DNA of 61,175 nucleotides from Gemmatimonadota bacterium (GCA_029862925.1 JAOTWJ010000005.1:1-61175), one strand, 5' to 3'; positions 1 to 14,713 are shown, counted from the first letter of the stretch. Translations and numbers: made by a program. The notes: generated from the sequence alone by a model not told the origin.

Positions 1-3460
<3,460 letters not shown>

Positions 3461-3524
3461 TCTCTCCCTTTGGTATCCACGCACGCATCACCACTACCCA
3501 TTCGTTCCGTTTGTCACTTCAGCC

Positions 3525-3645
3525 ATGGCTGGTGACCAGCGCGACGGGGCCACACCCGTTCCCATCCCGAACACGGTCGTTAAGCCCGTCAGCGTCGATG
3601 GTACTTGGAGGGAGACCTCCTGGGAGAGTAGACCGTCGCCAGCCT
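3525..3645 (+). rRNA. rrf: 5S ribosomal RNA
   Basis: About 119-121 bases. Helix I is closed by GGCTGGTGAC (3526-3535) and GTCGCCAGCC (3635-3644). The internal CCCATCCCGAACACGG loop B/C segment and GGGAGAGTAG are typical of bacterial 5S rRNA. It is the last gene of the rRNA operon. Confidence 0.95.
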
Positions 3646-3652
3646 CCACTTG

Positions 3653-3686
3653 CGAAGCCCGCACCGAACCCTCGGTGCGGGCTTCG
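3653..3686 (+). terminator. rRNA operon terminator hairpin
   Basis: A perfect 15-bp inverted repeat (CGAAGCCCGCACCGA / TCGGTGCGGGCTTCG) with a 4-base loop starts 8 bases after the 5S gene. It is followed by a T/C-rich TCGTCTCGTC tail rather than a clean T-run. Confidence 0.85.
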
Positions 3687-3861
3687 TCGTCTCGTCCCCC
3701 CGGAGCCCCCGCCCAGGGACGCGCCCCGGCAGGCCTGCGTCCCCGCCCGGCGTCGAGCCGGCGCCGGTCAGGGCCGGCGCCGAGCCCGCCGCCGTCTGGG
3801 TCGGGGATTGCGTTGCGGGTGGGATCGGGCTGATTGTGCAGAGCGCGCCGATGGGGTAGCC

Positions 3862-4122
3862 ATGCACGAGTTGAGCCTCGCGATGGAGATCTGCCGGATT
3901 GCCGAGTCCCACGTGGAACCGGGGCAGGCGCGCCGGATCGTGGAAGTCGGGGTTGAGGTCGGTGACGACGCCGGCGTGGAGGCCGACAATCTCGCCTTCT
4001 GCCTCGAGGTGCTCCTCGGGCAGCCGCCGTTTGCGGGCGCGCGGGCCCGGCTGAACCGCCAGGTGGGCGACGTGCTGCGAGTCAGCTATTTGGAGGTCGA
4101 GGATGGCCGTGCGGACGATTGA
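3862..4122 (+). CDS. hypA: HypA-like nickel chaperone lacking the zinc loop
   Basis: An 86-residue protein beginning MHELSLAMEICRIAESH, the HypA nickel-binding N-terminus, where His2 and Glu3 are the family's Ni ligands. HypA delivers nickel to [NiFe]-hydrogenase with HypB. Family members are about 113 residues and carry two CxxC pairs in a zinc loop near residues 70-95. Here that segment is missing: the chain runs from LNRQVGDVL straight into VSYLEVEDG, which matches the strand after the loop, and no CxxC occurs. The ATG is chosen because it gives the conserved MHE start. The end overlaps hypB by 20 bases. No hydrogenase gene is in the window, so its client is unknown. Confidence 0.8.
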   Translation: MHELSLAMEICRIAESHVEPGQARRIVEVGVEVGDDAGVEADNLAFCLEVLLGQPPFAGARARLNRQVGDVLRVSYLEVEDGRADD

Positions 4123-4774
4123 CGTACGCGAGCGGGTGATGGCGAAGAACGACCGGCTGGCGGCCGAGGTGCGGCACCGGCTCGCCGAGCACGGGGTGGC
4201 CGCGCTCAACCTCGTGTCGGCACCGGGGTCGGGCAAGACCATGCTGCTCGAGCGCACGCTCGAACGGCTCGGCGACGACCTGCGCATGGCGGTCATCGCC
4301 GGAGACGTGCAGACCCAGAACGACGCCGATCGGATCGCGCGCCGGACCCCGCGGCTCGTTCAGGCGGTCGTCACCGGCGGCGCGTGTCATCTCGATGCGC
4401 GGCAGGTGCTGACGGCCCTCGACGCCATCGACCTGGACGACACCGACATCGTCTTCGTCGAGAACGTCGGCAACCTCGTCTGCCCGGCCAGCTGGGATCT
4501 GGGGGAGGCGGCGAAGGTGGTGATCTTCTCGGTCACGGAAGGAGAGGACAAGCCGCTCAAGTACCCCAAGATGTTCCAGCAGGCCCGCTACGCGGTGCTC
4601 AACAAGATCGACCTCCTGCCGCATCTGTCGTTCGACCGGGACCTCGCGGTGCGGCACGCGCGCACGGTGAACCCGGACCTGCGGTTCTTCTTCACCTCGG
4701 CGCTGACGGGCGAGGGGCTCGACGCGTGGCTCGACTTCGTGCGAGCGACAGCGGCGCGCCCGGCACCCCGGTGA
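4103..4774 (+). CDS. hypB: HypB GTPase, hydrogenase nickel incorporation protein
   Basis: A 223-residue SIMIBI-class GTPase that powers nickel transfer with HypA. The P-loop APGSGKT lies near residue 41-47, GDVQTQNDADRI follows, and the metal-binding GACHLDA (Cys and His) is near residue 94-100. The guanine-specificity NKID is near residue 168. The N-terminus lacks the His-rich nickel-storage stretch seen in some HypB proteins. It overlaps hypA by 20 bases, indicating coupled translation. In the absence of hydrogenase genes nearby it may serve hydrogenase genes elsewhere or another nickel enzyme. Confidence 0.9.
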   Translation: MAVRTIDVRERVMAKNDRLAAEVRHRLAEHGVAALNLVSAPGSGKTMLLERTLERLGDDLRMAVIAGDVQTQNDADRIARRTPRLVQAVVTGGACHLDARQVLTALDAIDLDDTDIVFVENVGNLVCPASWDLGEAAKVVIFSVTEGEDKPLKYPKMFQQARYAVLNKIDLLPHLSFDRDLAVRHARTVNPDLRFFFTSALTGEGLDAWLDFVRATAARPAPR

Positions 4775-4804
4775 GGGCCGCTCGCCGGGACGCCGGGCGC
4801 TGAC

Positions 4805-5698
4805 ATGTTCGCCCGCCAGGAGCCTCACACCCCGAGCCGCTGCGGCACGGTCGCCCTCGCGGGACGGCCCAACGCCGGCAAGTCCACGCTCCTCAACGCG
4901 CTCGTCGGGGAGTCGCTCGCCATCGTCAGCCCCAAGCCGCAGACGACGCGCCTGCCCGTCATCGGCCTCTGGACCGAGGGGCCCGTGCAGCTGGTCTTCG
5001 TCGATCCGCCGGGCCTCCTCGATCCGCGCTACCTGATGCAGGAGGCGATGCTGACGGCGGCCCACGACGTGCTGCGGCGGGTCGATCTGGTGCTGTTTCT
5101 CCACCCCGCCGGAGCCGAGCCGGTCCCGACCCTGGCCAGCCTGCTGCCCGACGGGGCGGTGCCGCACGCCCCCGTGCTCACCGTCCGTACCAAGTGCGAT
5201 TTGGTCGACGCCGTCCCCGCCGCGACGGCGGACGTTGCCTGGGTCTCGGCCCTTACCGGTCACGGGCTCGCCGAGCTCCGGACGACGTGCGCGGCGCACG
5301 CCCCCCCAGGGCCGTTTCGCTATGCGGAGGATGACCTCTCCACGCAGCCGGTGCGCTTCTTCGTGGCGGAGTTCGTGCGCGAGGCCGCGTTTGCTCACCT
5401 CGAGGAGGAGCTGCCGTACGCACTCGCCGCGGAGGTGGACGAGTTTCGGGAAGGCTCGGATCCCCTGTATATTCGGGTCGTCCTGTACACCGAGCGCGAC
5501 TCCCAGAAGGGTATGGTCGTGGGGCGTGGCGGCCGCACGATCAAGCGGATCGGCACGGACGCCCGTCGCCGCATCGAAGCTTTTCTGGGCGTGGCGGTGT
5601 ACTTGGAGCTATGGGTCAAGACGCTGCCCAAGTGGCGTTCGCAGCCTGCGAGCCTCGAGCGCTTCGGCTTTCACGTTCCGCCCCCGAGGTCACGATGA
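4805..5698 (+). CDS. era: GTPase Era
   Basis: A 297-residue Era-type GTPase used in 30S subunit maturation, binding the 16S 3' end. The G1 motif GRPNAGKST is at about residues 20-28, and QTTR matches the switch I region. A C-terminal KH domain shows [19 protein letters not shown] and [11 protein letters not shown]. Two G motifs depart from the usual form: G3 is DPPG instead of DTPG, and G4 is TKCD instead of NKxD. [NT]KxD variants exist in other GTPases, so function is probably kept. The stop overlaps the next ATG as ATGA. Confidence 0.92.
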   Translation: MFARQEPHTPSRCGTVALAGRPNAGKSTLLNALVGESLAIVSPKPQTTRLPVIGLWTEGPVQLVFVDPPGLLDPRYLMQEAMLTAAHDVLRRVDLVLFLHPAGAEPVPTLASLLPDGAVPHAPVLTVRTKCDLVDAVPAATADVAWVSALTGHGLAELRTTCAAHAPPGPFRYAEDDLSTQPVRFFVAEFVREAAFAHLEEELPYALAAEVDEFREGSDPLYIRVVLYTERDSQKGMVVGRGGRTIKRIGTDARRRIEAFLGVAVYLELWVKTLPKWRSQPASLERFGFHVPPPRSR

Positions 5699-5865
5699 GT
5701 GTTCCCCCCGATCTCCTCGATATTCTCGTGTGCCCCAAGTGCCACGGTGATCTCGAGCATCGGCTGGAGCCCGACGAAGCGCTCGTCTGTCACGCGTGCC
5801 GCCTGACCTACGCCGTCGAGGACGACATCCCGATCATGCTGATCGATGAGGCGAAGCCCTTCTAG
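5695..5865 (+). CDS. Trm112-family (UPF0434) small zinc-ribbon protein
   Basis: A 56-residue protein starting at the ATG that overlaps the era stop. Two cysteine pairs, CPKC near residue 14-17 and CHAC near 30-33, followed by the DDIPIML end, match the Trm112/YcaR family. Family members are small partner proteins of methyltransferases and other enzymes. No specific partner can be named here. The end overlaps the next gene by 20 bases. Confidence 0.85.
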   Translation: MSVPPDLLDILVCPKCHGDLEHRLEPDEALVCHACRLTYAVEDDIPIMLIDEAKPF

Positions 5866-6829
5866 GCGCCTCGCCCTCGTTCTCGCCTGCGCGGCGCTGC
5901 CGTCGACGCTCGCCGCGCAGGACGAGCTCCCGGCATCGGGCGGAGCCGCGTTCCTCCTCGTGCCGGTCGGCGCGCGCGCGACGGCCCTGGGACAGGCGGC
6001 CGTCGCCGACGCCGGCAGCGGCGAAGCGGCGTTCTGGAATCCGGCGGGCCTCGCCACGCTGGGCGAGAGCGAGTTCGGCGCGCACTACGCCTCCACGTTC
6101 ATCTCCAACAACGCCGCCCTCACGTTCCACGTGGTCAACCGTCACCTCGGGACCGTTGGGATCGCGGCCTACCTCGTGGACTACGGGTCGCAGGACGCGG
6201 TGCCCGGCGGCGGCGGGCCACCCACGGGACGCAGCGCGTCGAAGAACGTCGAGCTCATCGCCTCCTATGCGACGGACGTGGGCCGCACGGTCGCGCTCGG
6301 GGTCAGTTACAAGCTGATCCAGTTTCGCCAGGAGTGTCAGGGCGACTGCGGGACGCTGCGGTCCCTGACCGGGACCACCCACGCCGTGGACATCGGCGCG
6401 CAGATCGTGCTGGGTGGGGGGGACGCCCTGCGCCTCGGCGTGGCCGTGCGCCACGCGGGCTTCAAGCTCCAGCTCGAGAATCGGGACCAGGCCGATCCGC
6501 TCCCGACCCACGTCGCCGTCGGCGTGGCCTATCGTCTCCCGCTGCCCGAGAGCCTCACCCGGGAAGCATTGGGTGCACGCCTGCTGGTCGATCTCCAGGA
6601 CGAATGGGGCGAATACCAGGATCCCGACGCGCGGGTGGGGCTCGAGTTCGCCTACGCCGACCTCGTGCAGCTGCGTGCCGGGTACGCGTTCGTCGAGTCG
6701 GCGGCCCGCGGCCCGTCGATCGGGATCGGACTCCGGCTCGAGCGGGTGATGATCGATTTCGCTCGCGTCTTCTATGACTCGGGCACCTTCGACGAGCCGG
6801 TCTACCTGTCGCTGCGGGTGCAGCTCTGA
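5846..6829 (+). CDS. PorV/PorQ-family outer-membrane protein
   Basis: A 327-residue secreted protein. A signal peptide ([19 protein letters not shown]) is followed by [19 protein letters not shown] and [11 protein letters not shown], the N-terminal pattern of PorV/PorQ (UPF0164) beta-barrel proteins. Repeated glycine-flanked amphipathic strands run to the aromatic/hydrophobic C-terminus YLSLRVQL. In Bacteroidota PorV works in type IX secretion, but many phyla have family members without that system and no T9SS gene is present here. The role is therefore only outer-membrane barrel. Confidence 0.75.
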   Translation: MRRSPSRRLALVLACAALPSTLAAQDELPASGGAAFLLVPVGARATALGQAAVADAGSGEAAFWNPAGLATLGESEFGAHYASTFISNNAALTFHVVNRHLGTVGIAAYLVDYGSQDAVPGGGGPPTGRSASKNVELIASYATDVGRTVALGVSYKLIQFRQECQGDCGTLRSLTGTTHAVDIGAQIVLGGGDALRLGVAVRHAGFKLQLENRDQADPLPTHVAVGVAYRLPLPESLTREALGARLLVDLQDEWGEYQDPDARVGLEFAYADLVQLRAGYAFVESAARGPSIGIGLRLERVMIDFARVFYDSGTFDEPVYLSLRVQL

Positions 6830-6830
6830 C

Positions 6831-7682
6831 GTGCGCCGCGGTCTGGCGTGGGTCGCGGGTCTGGCGGCGGCGGTGGCCCTGTCACCGCCACCCGCGGCGG
6901 CCCAGGACGCCGATGCGACTGACGAGGGCGTCCCCGGCGCCAGCCCGGCCTGGCGCGTGGTACAGAGCCCCGAGCGCGCCACGTGGGTGCGGCCGCTGGC
7001 GTCGGCCCTCGTCCCGGGAACCGGGCAGCTCCTCGCCGCCCGGGAGCGGGGCGCACTCTATCTCGTCGCCGAAGCGTTCTTCCTGACCCGGTTTCTCGCG
7101 CGGAACGCGGAGGGGCGGCGCGAGCGGGAGCGCTACCGCGAGCTGGCGCTGGTGGTCGCGCGGGGACCGTTCGGCGCCCTCGTTGCCGACACCACGTTCG
7201 AGTACTACGAGCAGATGGCGAAGTTCGTCGAAAGCGGGCCGTTCGACACCGACCCGGGACCGCTGGTCCAGCCCCCGACCGACGAGCGCACCTACAACGG
7301 CCAGATCTGGGCGCTCGCCCGGCGCACGTTCTTCGTCGACCCGGATGCGCCGCCGCCCCCGGACTCGCCCGAGTACGAGCGGGCGCTGGCCTTCTACCGG
7401 GAGCGCGCCATCGGGCCCAACTTCGAGTGGTCCTGGCGCAATGCCGGACTGGAGCAGGATCTGTTTCGGCAGACCATCCGGCAGAGTGACGAGGCCTTCC
7501 GGCAGGCGTCGCAAGAGCTCGGGCTCCTGCTCGCGAACCACGTGCTCAGCGCCGTCGACGCGTTCATCTCCGAGCGCCTGTCACGATCCGGGCGGGACGT
7601 CACCGTCACGAGCGGGATGCGCGTCCTCCCGGGTTGGGGGCGCGGACTCGACTTCGCGGCCAGTGTGCGGATCGCCTTCTGA
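6831..7682 (+). CDS. exported protein of unknown function, downstream of PorV-like gene
   Basis: A 283-residue protein. The GTG start at 6831, one base after the preceding stop, gives a signal peptide (LAWVAGLAAAVALSPPPAAAQ). The mature part has a hydrophobic SALVPGTGQLLAARERGALYL segment at about residues 58-75, resembling the SxxxPGxGQ hairpin of DUF5683-type envelope proteins. Charged helices follow, and the C-terminus RGLDFAASVRIAF ends in Phe like an outer-membrane barrel. The tight spacing suggests it acts with the PorV-like protein. I do not recognise a definite family. Confidence 0.7.
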   Translation: MRRGLAWVAGLAAAVALSPPPAAAQDADATDEGVPGASPAWRVVQSPERATWVRPLASALVPGTGQLLAARERGALYLVAEAFFLTRFLARNAEGRRERERYRELALVVARGPFGALVADTTFEYYEQMAKFVESGPFDTDPGPLVQPPTDERTYNGQIWALARRTFFVDPDAPPPPDSPEYERALAFYRERAIGPNFEWSWRNAGLEQDLFRQTIRQSDEAFRQASQELGLLLANHVLSAVDAFISERLSRSGRDVTVTSGMRVLPGWGRGLDFAASVRIAF

Positions 7683-7752
7683 GTCATTTGACTTCCGTTG
7701 GGGCGACTCCTAAGTTTTTTGCGGACTTAAGATTACGAGCGAGAGCCATCGA

Positions 7753-8706
7753 GTGCGGACGCGTCCGACCGTAGTGTATTTCGCGCCGGCGGGGCGTATC
7801 GTGCCCGACCTGGTTGCGGCGTGGGTGGAGGGGCGGGGACTGCCGCTGCTGCACTATGCCGAACGGCAGGCGGTGGAGATGCTCGCGCTGCGGAGTCTGC
7901 CGGCGCTGATTCTCGTGGCGGCAGAGCTCGAAACCGAGGGCCGTGCCCTCTGTGGGCAGCTCAAGTCCGATCCCTATACCGGCATCATCCCGGTAGCGGT
8001 CTTGGCCGGGGGGCATGGGTCGGATGCCACCCGCGCCTGGTTCGAGGCGGGCGCGGACGAAGTGATCACCCCGCTCTTCGAGCCGGCGGAGCAACGGGCG
8101 CGGCTCGACGCCCTGCTGATTCGCGCACAGACGTCCGTCTCCGTGCATCCCTCCACGCGGCTCGCCGGCACGACGGAAATCGAGCGGGAGATCCGGCGGC
8201 GCATGGATGGCGGCCGTCCGTTCGCCGTGTGCTACGCGGACCTCGATCACTTCAAGGAGTTCAACGACCGCTATAGCTACTACGACGGCGACCGCGTGAT
8301 CTACCTGCTGTCGCGCATGCTCCGCGACGTCGTGCGGGGCATGTGTCCCGACGACGCGTTCGTGGGCCACATCGGCGGTGACGACTTCATCTTCATCTTG
8401 CCGACCGAACGGGTCCACGAGATTTGCGCGGAAGTGATCGGCGTGTTCGACACGTTGGTTCCGTTTCAGTACTCTGAACAGGACCGTCGGGCCGGGTACT
8501 ACTTCGGCAAGGACCGCCGGGGCCAGCTGTACCGCGTCCCGCTCATGACCCTGTCGATCGGGATCGTCACGAATGAGCGCCGCCATTTCGCGCATCCGGC
8601 GCAGGTGAGCGGTCTCGCGACCGAGATGAAGAGCTATGCCAAGACGCTGCCGGGGTCCGTGTTCGTGGTGGATCGTCGCCACGATGAGACGCCGGATCCG
8701 GCGTAG
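7753..8706 (+). CDS. degenerate receiver plus GGDEF-like domain protein
   Basis: A 317-residue protein from a GTG start. Residues 1 to about 125 look like a response-regulator receiver fold, but the phosphoacceptor position after the third strand (LILVAAEL) lacks Asp. Residues about 135-310 resemble a GGDEF domain: YADLDHFKEFND carries the metal-binding Asp region, and the signature is GGDDF rather than GGDEF or GGEEF. No RxxD inhibitory site precedes it. It may be a weak or inactive cyclase, or a c-di-GMP or nucleotide sensor. A possible promoter TTGACT-N17-TAAGTT lies at 7688-7716. Confidence 0.7.
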   Translation: MRTRPTVVYFAPAGRIVPDLVAAWVEGRGLPLLHYAERQAVEMLALRSLPALILVAAELETEGRALCGQLKSDPYTGIIPVAVLAGGHGSDATRAWFEAGADEVITPLFEPAEQRARLDALLIRAQTSVSVHPSTRLAGTTEIEREIRRRMDGGRPFAVCYADLDHFKEFNDRYSYYDGDRVIYLLSRMLRDVVRGMCPDDAFVGHIGGDDFIFILPTERVHEICAEVIGVFDTLVPFQYSEQDRRAGYYFGKDRRGQLYRVPLMTLSIGIVTNERRHFAHPAQVSGLATEMKSYAKTLPGSVFVVDRRHDETPDPA

Positions 8707-8721
8707 GGAGGATCGGAAGTC

Positions 8722-9557
8722 ATGAACGTCCGCTGTCCCTCGTGTCGGACGGTGTATCGTGTCGATCCGGCGAAGGTTCCGGAGGCGGGTATCCGGGCGC
8801 GGTGCACGAGCTGCGGCGCCACGATTCCGGTGCGCCGGGAGGCCGCGAGCCAGGTCGGCGCGGTGGGGCAAGTGGGCCCGCAGCGGCTCGAGGCACCGGT
8901 CCAGGCGGCGGTCGCCCCGCGGCCGGCCCCCCCACCCGCGGTGCCGGCCCCGCCACGGCCGGCGCCCCAGGCCCCCGCGCGCCCGCCGGCCGCCCCGCTC
9001 GCCGCGGAGGTACCGGTAGCGGCGCCGCGCCTGACCCAGCCGTTCATTCCGCCACGCGCGCCGCAGCGGCCGGCCGCCCCGAGCCCCCAACCGGCGCCCC
9101 GGCCGGCAGCCCCGTGTTCCGCCCCACGCCGGGGCAGCCGGTCATGAAACCGCCCGTTCCGCCGGCGCCACCCGCCGCCCCGCGCCCCGTCACCGCGACC
9201 CCCGCGCCCGCGAGCGCGCCCCCGCCGGTGAGCACGCCCAAACCGGTGAGCGCACCCACGCCGGTGGCCCCGGCGGCGGCGCCGCCGCGCAAGCCCATCA
9301 ACCCGTTCCTGCAGCAGGATCCGCAGCAGAAGGCCCGTCGGCTGGCGCGGGCGCTGGTCTCGGACATGATCGTCTACCAGCCCGACAAGCGGCAGCGGGC
9401 CTTGGCGGAGGGGAACCTCAAAGAGGCGTTCGAGGAGGAGATCGAGAAGAGCTGGGAGGAATACGTCGAGCAGGTGGGCGAAGAGCTGGCTACGTCGACG
9501 GCCTACTGGCGGGAGGCGCTGAACGAGATCCTCGCGGGTGGGCGCCCCGTGTTCTGA
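8722..9557 (+). CDS. zinc-ribbon (MJ0042-type) protein, frame-disrupted in its proline-rich linker
   Basis: Two reading frames together make one protein. The first starts at ATG 8722 with a zinc ribbon, CPSC near residue 5-8 and CTSC near 28-31, of the MJ0042 type, then runs into a Pro/Ala-rich linker and stops at 9147. The second frame carries the rest from about 9100: SPVFRPTPGQPVMKPP, more linker, and a well-formed acidic helical C-terminal domain (RLARALVSDMIVYQPDK through ILAGGRPVF) ending at 9557. One missing base among the C-runs at about 9060-9115 would rejoin them. This is likely a sequencing slip in GC-rich DNA, or a genuine mutation. Its function is not known. Confidence 0.65.
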
Positions 9558-9562
9558 TCCGC

Positions 9563-9591
9563 TGTTCCCAAGCCTCGACGGGGCTTATATT
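9563..9591 (+). promoter_or_regulatory. possible promoter upstream of prfB
   Basis: TATATT at 9586-9591 is a 5/6 match to the -10 hexamer in otherwise GC-rich DNA, about 80 bases upstream of the prfB start. The matching -35 region near 9563 (TGTTCC) is poor, so only the -10 element is persuasive. Confidence 0.35.
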
Positions 9592-9670
9592 TCCCTGACA
9601 TCCGAGCCGTCCTTCCGACCCCCGGAGGCGACGGCTCGACTGCATACGGCCCCGAGGGGAGACCAGCGCC

Positions 9671-10777
9671 GTGATCGAGACGAATCTTCAGGATCGGCTG
9701 GACGAGCTGCAGCAGGGACTGGACGAACTCCGAGGTTATCTTTGACCTCGATGCCAAGCTAAACCGACTCGGCGAACTCGAAGCGCGCATGATCGCGCCG
9801 GGGTTCTGGGACCAATCGGATCGCGCGCGCACGGTCGTCGAGGAGGCCCGGCAGCTCAAGCGCTGGATCGAGCCCTACCAAGACCTGGTGCAGCGCGTCG
9901 CCGACGCGCGGGAGCTGGCGACCCTCAACGCGGACGAGCCGGACCCCGCGATCGGAGCAGGCCTGGTGCAGGAGCTTGCCCGCGCCACGACCGATCTGCA
10001 CGCGCTCGAGCTTCGCACGATGCTGCGCGGCCCGGACGACCAGCGGTCGGCCCTGCTCACCATCCACCCCGGGGCCGGCGGGACCGAATCGCAGGACTGG
10101 GCCGAGATGCTCATGCGCATGTACACGCGCTGGGCCGAGCGGCATGACTACACGGTCCGGATTCTCGACCTGGTGGCCGGCGAGGAAGCCGGGATCAAGT
10201 CCACGACCCTCGAGATCACGGGTGACTACGCGTACGGTTACCTGAAGGCCGAAAAAGGGGTCCACCGGCTGGTGCGCATCTCGCCGTTTGACGCGCAGGC
10301 CCGGCGGCACACGTCGTTCGCCTCCGTGTTCGTCTATCCGGTGGTCGATGACACCATCGAGATCGAGGTGCGGGACGAAGACATCGAGATGGAAGTGTTC
10401 CGGGCCTCGGGCGCGGGCGGGCAGCACGTCAACAAGACCTCGTCGGCGGTACGTCTGCGCCATCTGCCCTCCGGGATCGCGGTGTCCTGCCAGCAGGAAC
10501 GGAGCCAGTTCAAGAACCGGGCGGTGGCGCTCAAGATGCTGAAGGCCGCGCTGTATCAGCGGGCCATCGAGGAGCAGGAGAAGAAGAAGGCCGAGCTCGA
10601 GGCGACCAAGACGGACATCAGCTGGGGGAACCAGATCCGGTCGTACGTCTTTCAGCCCTACACGATGGTCAACGATCACCGCACCGAAATGAAGGTGGGG
10701 GACGTGCAGGCCGTGATGGACGGCGAGATCGACGACTTCATCGAGACCTTCCTCAAGAAGTTCGGGGGGAAGGCGGC

Positions 10778-10781
<4 letters not shown>
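9671..10781 (+). CDS. prfB: peptide chain release factor 2 (programmed +1 frameshift)
   Basis: Release factor 2 ends translation at UGA and UAA. A first frame from GTG 9671 encodes 24 residues ending LRGYL and then meets TGA at 9743. The rest continues in the +1 frame from GAC at 9744, giving about 369 residues in total. The SPF stop-codon recognition tripeptide (RISPFDAQ) and the GGQ peptidyl-hydrolysis motif (GAGGQHVNKT) are both present. The in-frame UGA makes synthesis depend on RF2 level, as in E. coli. The end overlaps lysS as GTGA. Confidence 0.96.
9732..9746 (+). promoter_or_regulatory. prfB programmed +1 frameshift site
   Basis: The bases read GAGG TTAT CTT TGA C. A GAGG stretch that can act as an internal Shine-Dalgarno precedes the slippery CTT, followed by an in-frame TGA and C. 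The tRNA-Leu slips one base forward so that GAC is read next. This is the autoregulatory RF2 site known from E. coli, with the spacing between AGG and CTT slightly different. Confidence 0.92.
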
Positions 10782-12258
<1,477 letters not shown>

Positions 12259-12262
<4 letters not shown>

Positions 12263-13505
12263 GACGCCTCGAGGTGGCGATCGCCGCCCGGTACCTCCGC
12301 AGCCGGGGCTCGACCCGCATGGTCTCGCTCATCACGTTCATCGCGACGAGCGGGGTCACCGTGGGAGTGATGGCGCTGATCGTCGTTCTCGGTGTGATGA
12401 ACGGCCTGCAGCACGACCTGCGGGAGAAGATCCTGGTCGCCAGTCCGCACCTGCGCCTGCTCACGTTCGGCGAGGGGCTGCGTATGGACGCGTGGCGGGA
12501 GGTCCTCCCGCGCGTGCGGCAGGAGACGGCCGTGGTCGCGGTGGCGCCGTTCGTGCTGAGTCAGGGGCTGCTCTCGGGCGGTCACGACTACGCCGAGGGG
12601 GCCTACGTGCTCGGGATCGAGCCGGATACGGGGGACGTGGCGGTGACCCGGCTCCCTGGGGCGTTCGTCCGTGGGGATCTCACCTTCACGACGACCCGCG
12701 ACGACGTGGACGGCGGAATCGTGCTGGGCAGTCGCCTGGCGGAGCGCCTCATGGCGTTCCCCGGGGCCATGGTGACCGTCATCGCGCCGGCCGGCAGCCG
12801 GTTCAACTCCGCGGTGGGCGCGTTCGTGCCGAAGTACTGGCAGTTCGAGGTCACGGGGTACTTCGAGACCGGTATGTACGAGTACGACAACGGCTACGCC
12901 GTGCTGCCGCTGGCGGCGGCCCAGGCGTTCGCCGGCCTGGGCGACGCGGTCACGGGGCTGGAGCTCCGCTTGCGCGATCCCACGCAGGCGCCCCTCGTCG
13001 GGCGGCGGCTGGAGGAGGCTCTCGGGTACCCCTACCGGGCTCTCGACTGGCAAACGCAGAACGCATCGCTGTTCTCCGCGCTCCAGCTCGAGAAGCTCGC
13101 GATGGGATTGATCCTGCTGCTCATCGTCGTCGTGGCGGCCTTCAACATCGTGAGCACGCTCACGATGGTGGTCACCGACAAGACGCGCGAGATCGGGATT
13201 CTGCGGGCGATGGGACTGTCCGCCGCGGGGATCCGCCGCATCTTCGTCCTGCAGGGCGCCGTGATCGGTGTGGTGGGCACTGCCCTTGGCAGCGGCCTGG
13301 GGCTGGCGGTGGCGCGGTTCGTGGACCGCAGCCAGTTGATCCGGCTCGATCCGACGGTCTACTTCATCGACCGGTTACCGGTGCGCGTCGATCCGGTCGA
13401 TGTGGCGATCGTCGTGCTCGCGAGCCTGGTCGTCGCCGTGGTGGCGACGCTGCACCCGGCGCGGCGGGCGGCGCTGCTCCACCCCGTCGACGCGATTCGG
13501 CACGA

Positions 13506-13509
<4 letters not shown>
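12259..13509 (+). CDS. LolC/LolE-type lipoprotein-releasing ABC permease
   Basis: A 416-residue permease of the FtsX/MacB family. A first transmembrane segment (about residues 20-45, SLITFIATSGVTVGVMALIVV) precedes a periplasmic domain. Three C-terminal transmembrane helices begin near 275 (MGLILLLIVVVAAFNIVSTL). The coupling-helix sequence TREIGILRAMGLS is typical. With the downstream ATPase it probably extracts outer-membrane lipoproteins for LolA. Only one permease gene is present, so a homodimer (LolF style) is likely. The GTG start overlaps lysS by 4 bases. Confidence 0.88.
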
Positions 13510-14206
<697 letters not shown>

Positions 14207-14207
<1 letters not shown>

Positions 14208-14713
14208 TGCGGTGCGACCAGTGCGGCGAGCGGCCCGCGGCGATTCATCTCACGCAGATCGTGGACAACACGGTCTCGCAGCAGCACCTGTGCGAGGTGT
14301 GCGCCGCCGAGAAGGGCGTGCAGACCGAGGCCAGCGTGGCCAAGTTCCCGCTCTCCGATTTCCTCGCGTCCATGGGGAAGACGGTCGGGCCGGCGGCGCC
14401 GGCGGCCAAGGAAGGAGGGCGCTGCGCCTCGTGTGGGGCCACCCTGGAGGATTTTCGCGAGACGGGGCGCTTGGGCTGCCCCGACTGCTACCGGACGTTC
14501 GAGGCGCATCTCCGCACGCTGCTGCGACGGGTGCACGGCGCCAGCCGGCACGTGGGTGAGCCGTACGTCGTCGCGACCGCCGGGGGAACGCCCGAGGCGG
14601 ACGCCGACGACTCCGATGTCGACGGCCTGCGCGAGCAGCTGCGCCGCGCCGTGGACGCCGAGAACTTCGAATTGGCCGCGCGGCTGCGCGACCAGATCCG
14701 CGGGATGGAATGA
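14207..14713 (+). CDS. mcsA: McsA-like activator of protein arginine kinase
   Basis: A 168-residue protein with paired zinc-binding cysteines, CDQC (3-6) and CEVC near the N-terminus, and CASC and CPDC in the middle. The C-terminal UVR motif (LREQLRRAVDAENFELAARLRDQI) ends near residue 166. This is the McsA architecture. McsA stimulates McsB and tunes Clp proteolysis in Bacillus. It lies directly before mcsB, overlapping by 4 bases, and clpC follows. The ctsR repressor gene usual in Firmicutes is absent. Confidence 0.88.

Noticed and set aside
3716-3800. GC-rich inverted repeat GCCGGCGCC/GGCGCCGGC before hypA
   Set aside because: Such repeats arise easily in this GC-rich spacer; no T-run or known operator shape.
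4082-5398. A 438-residue - strand frame
   Set aside because: It is antisense to hypB and era, which carry clear motifs on +.
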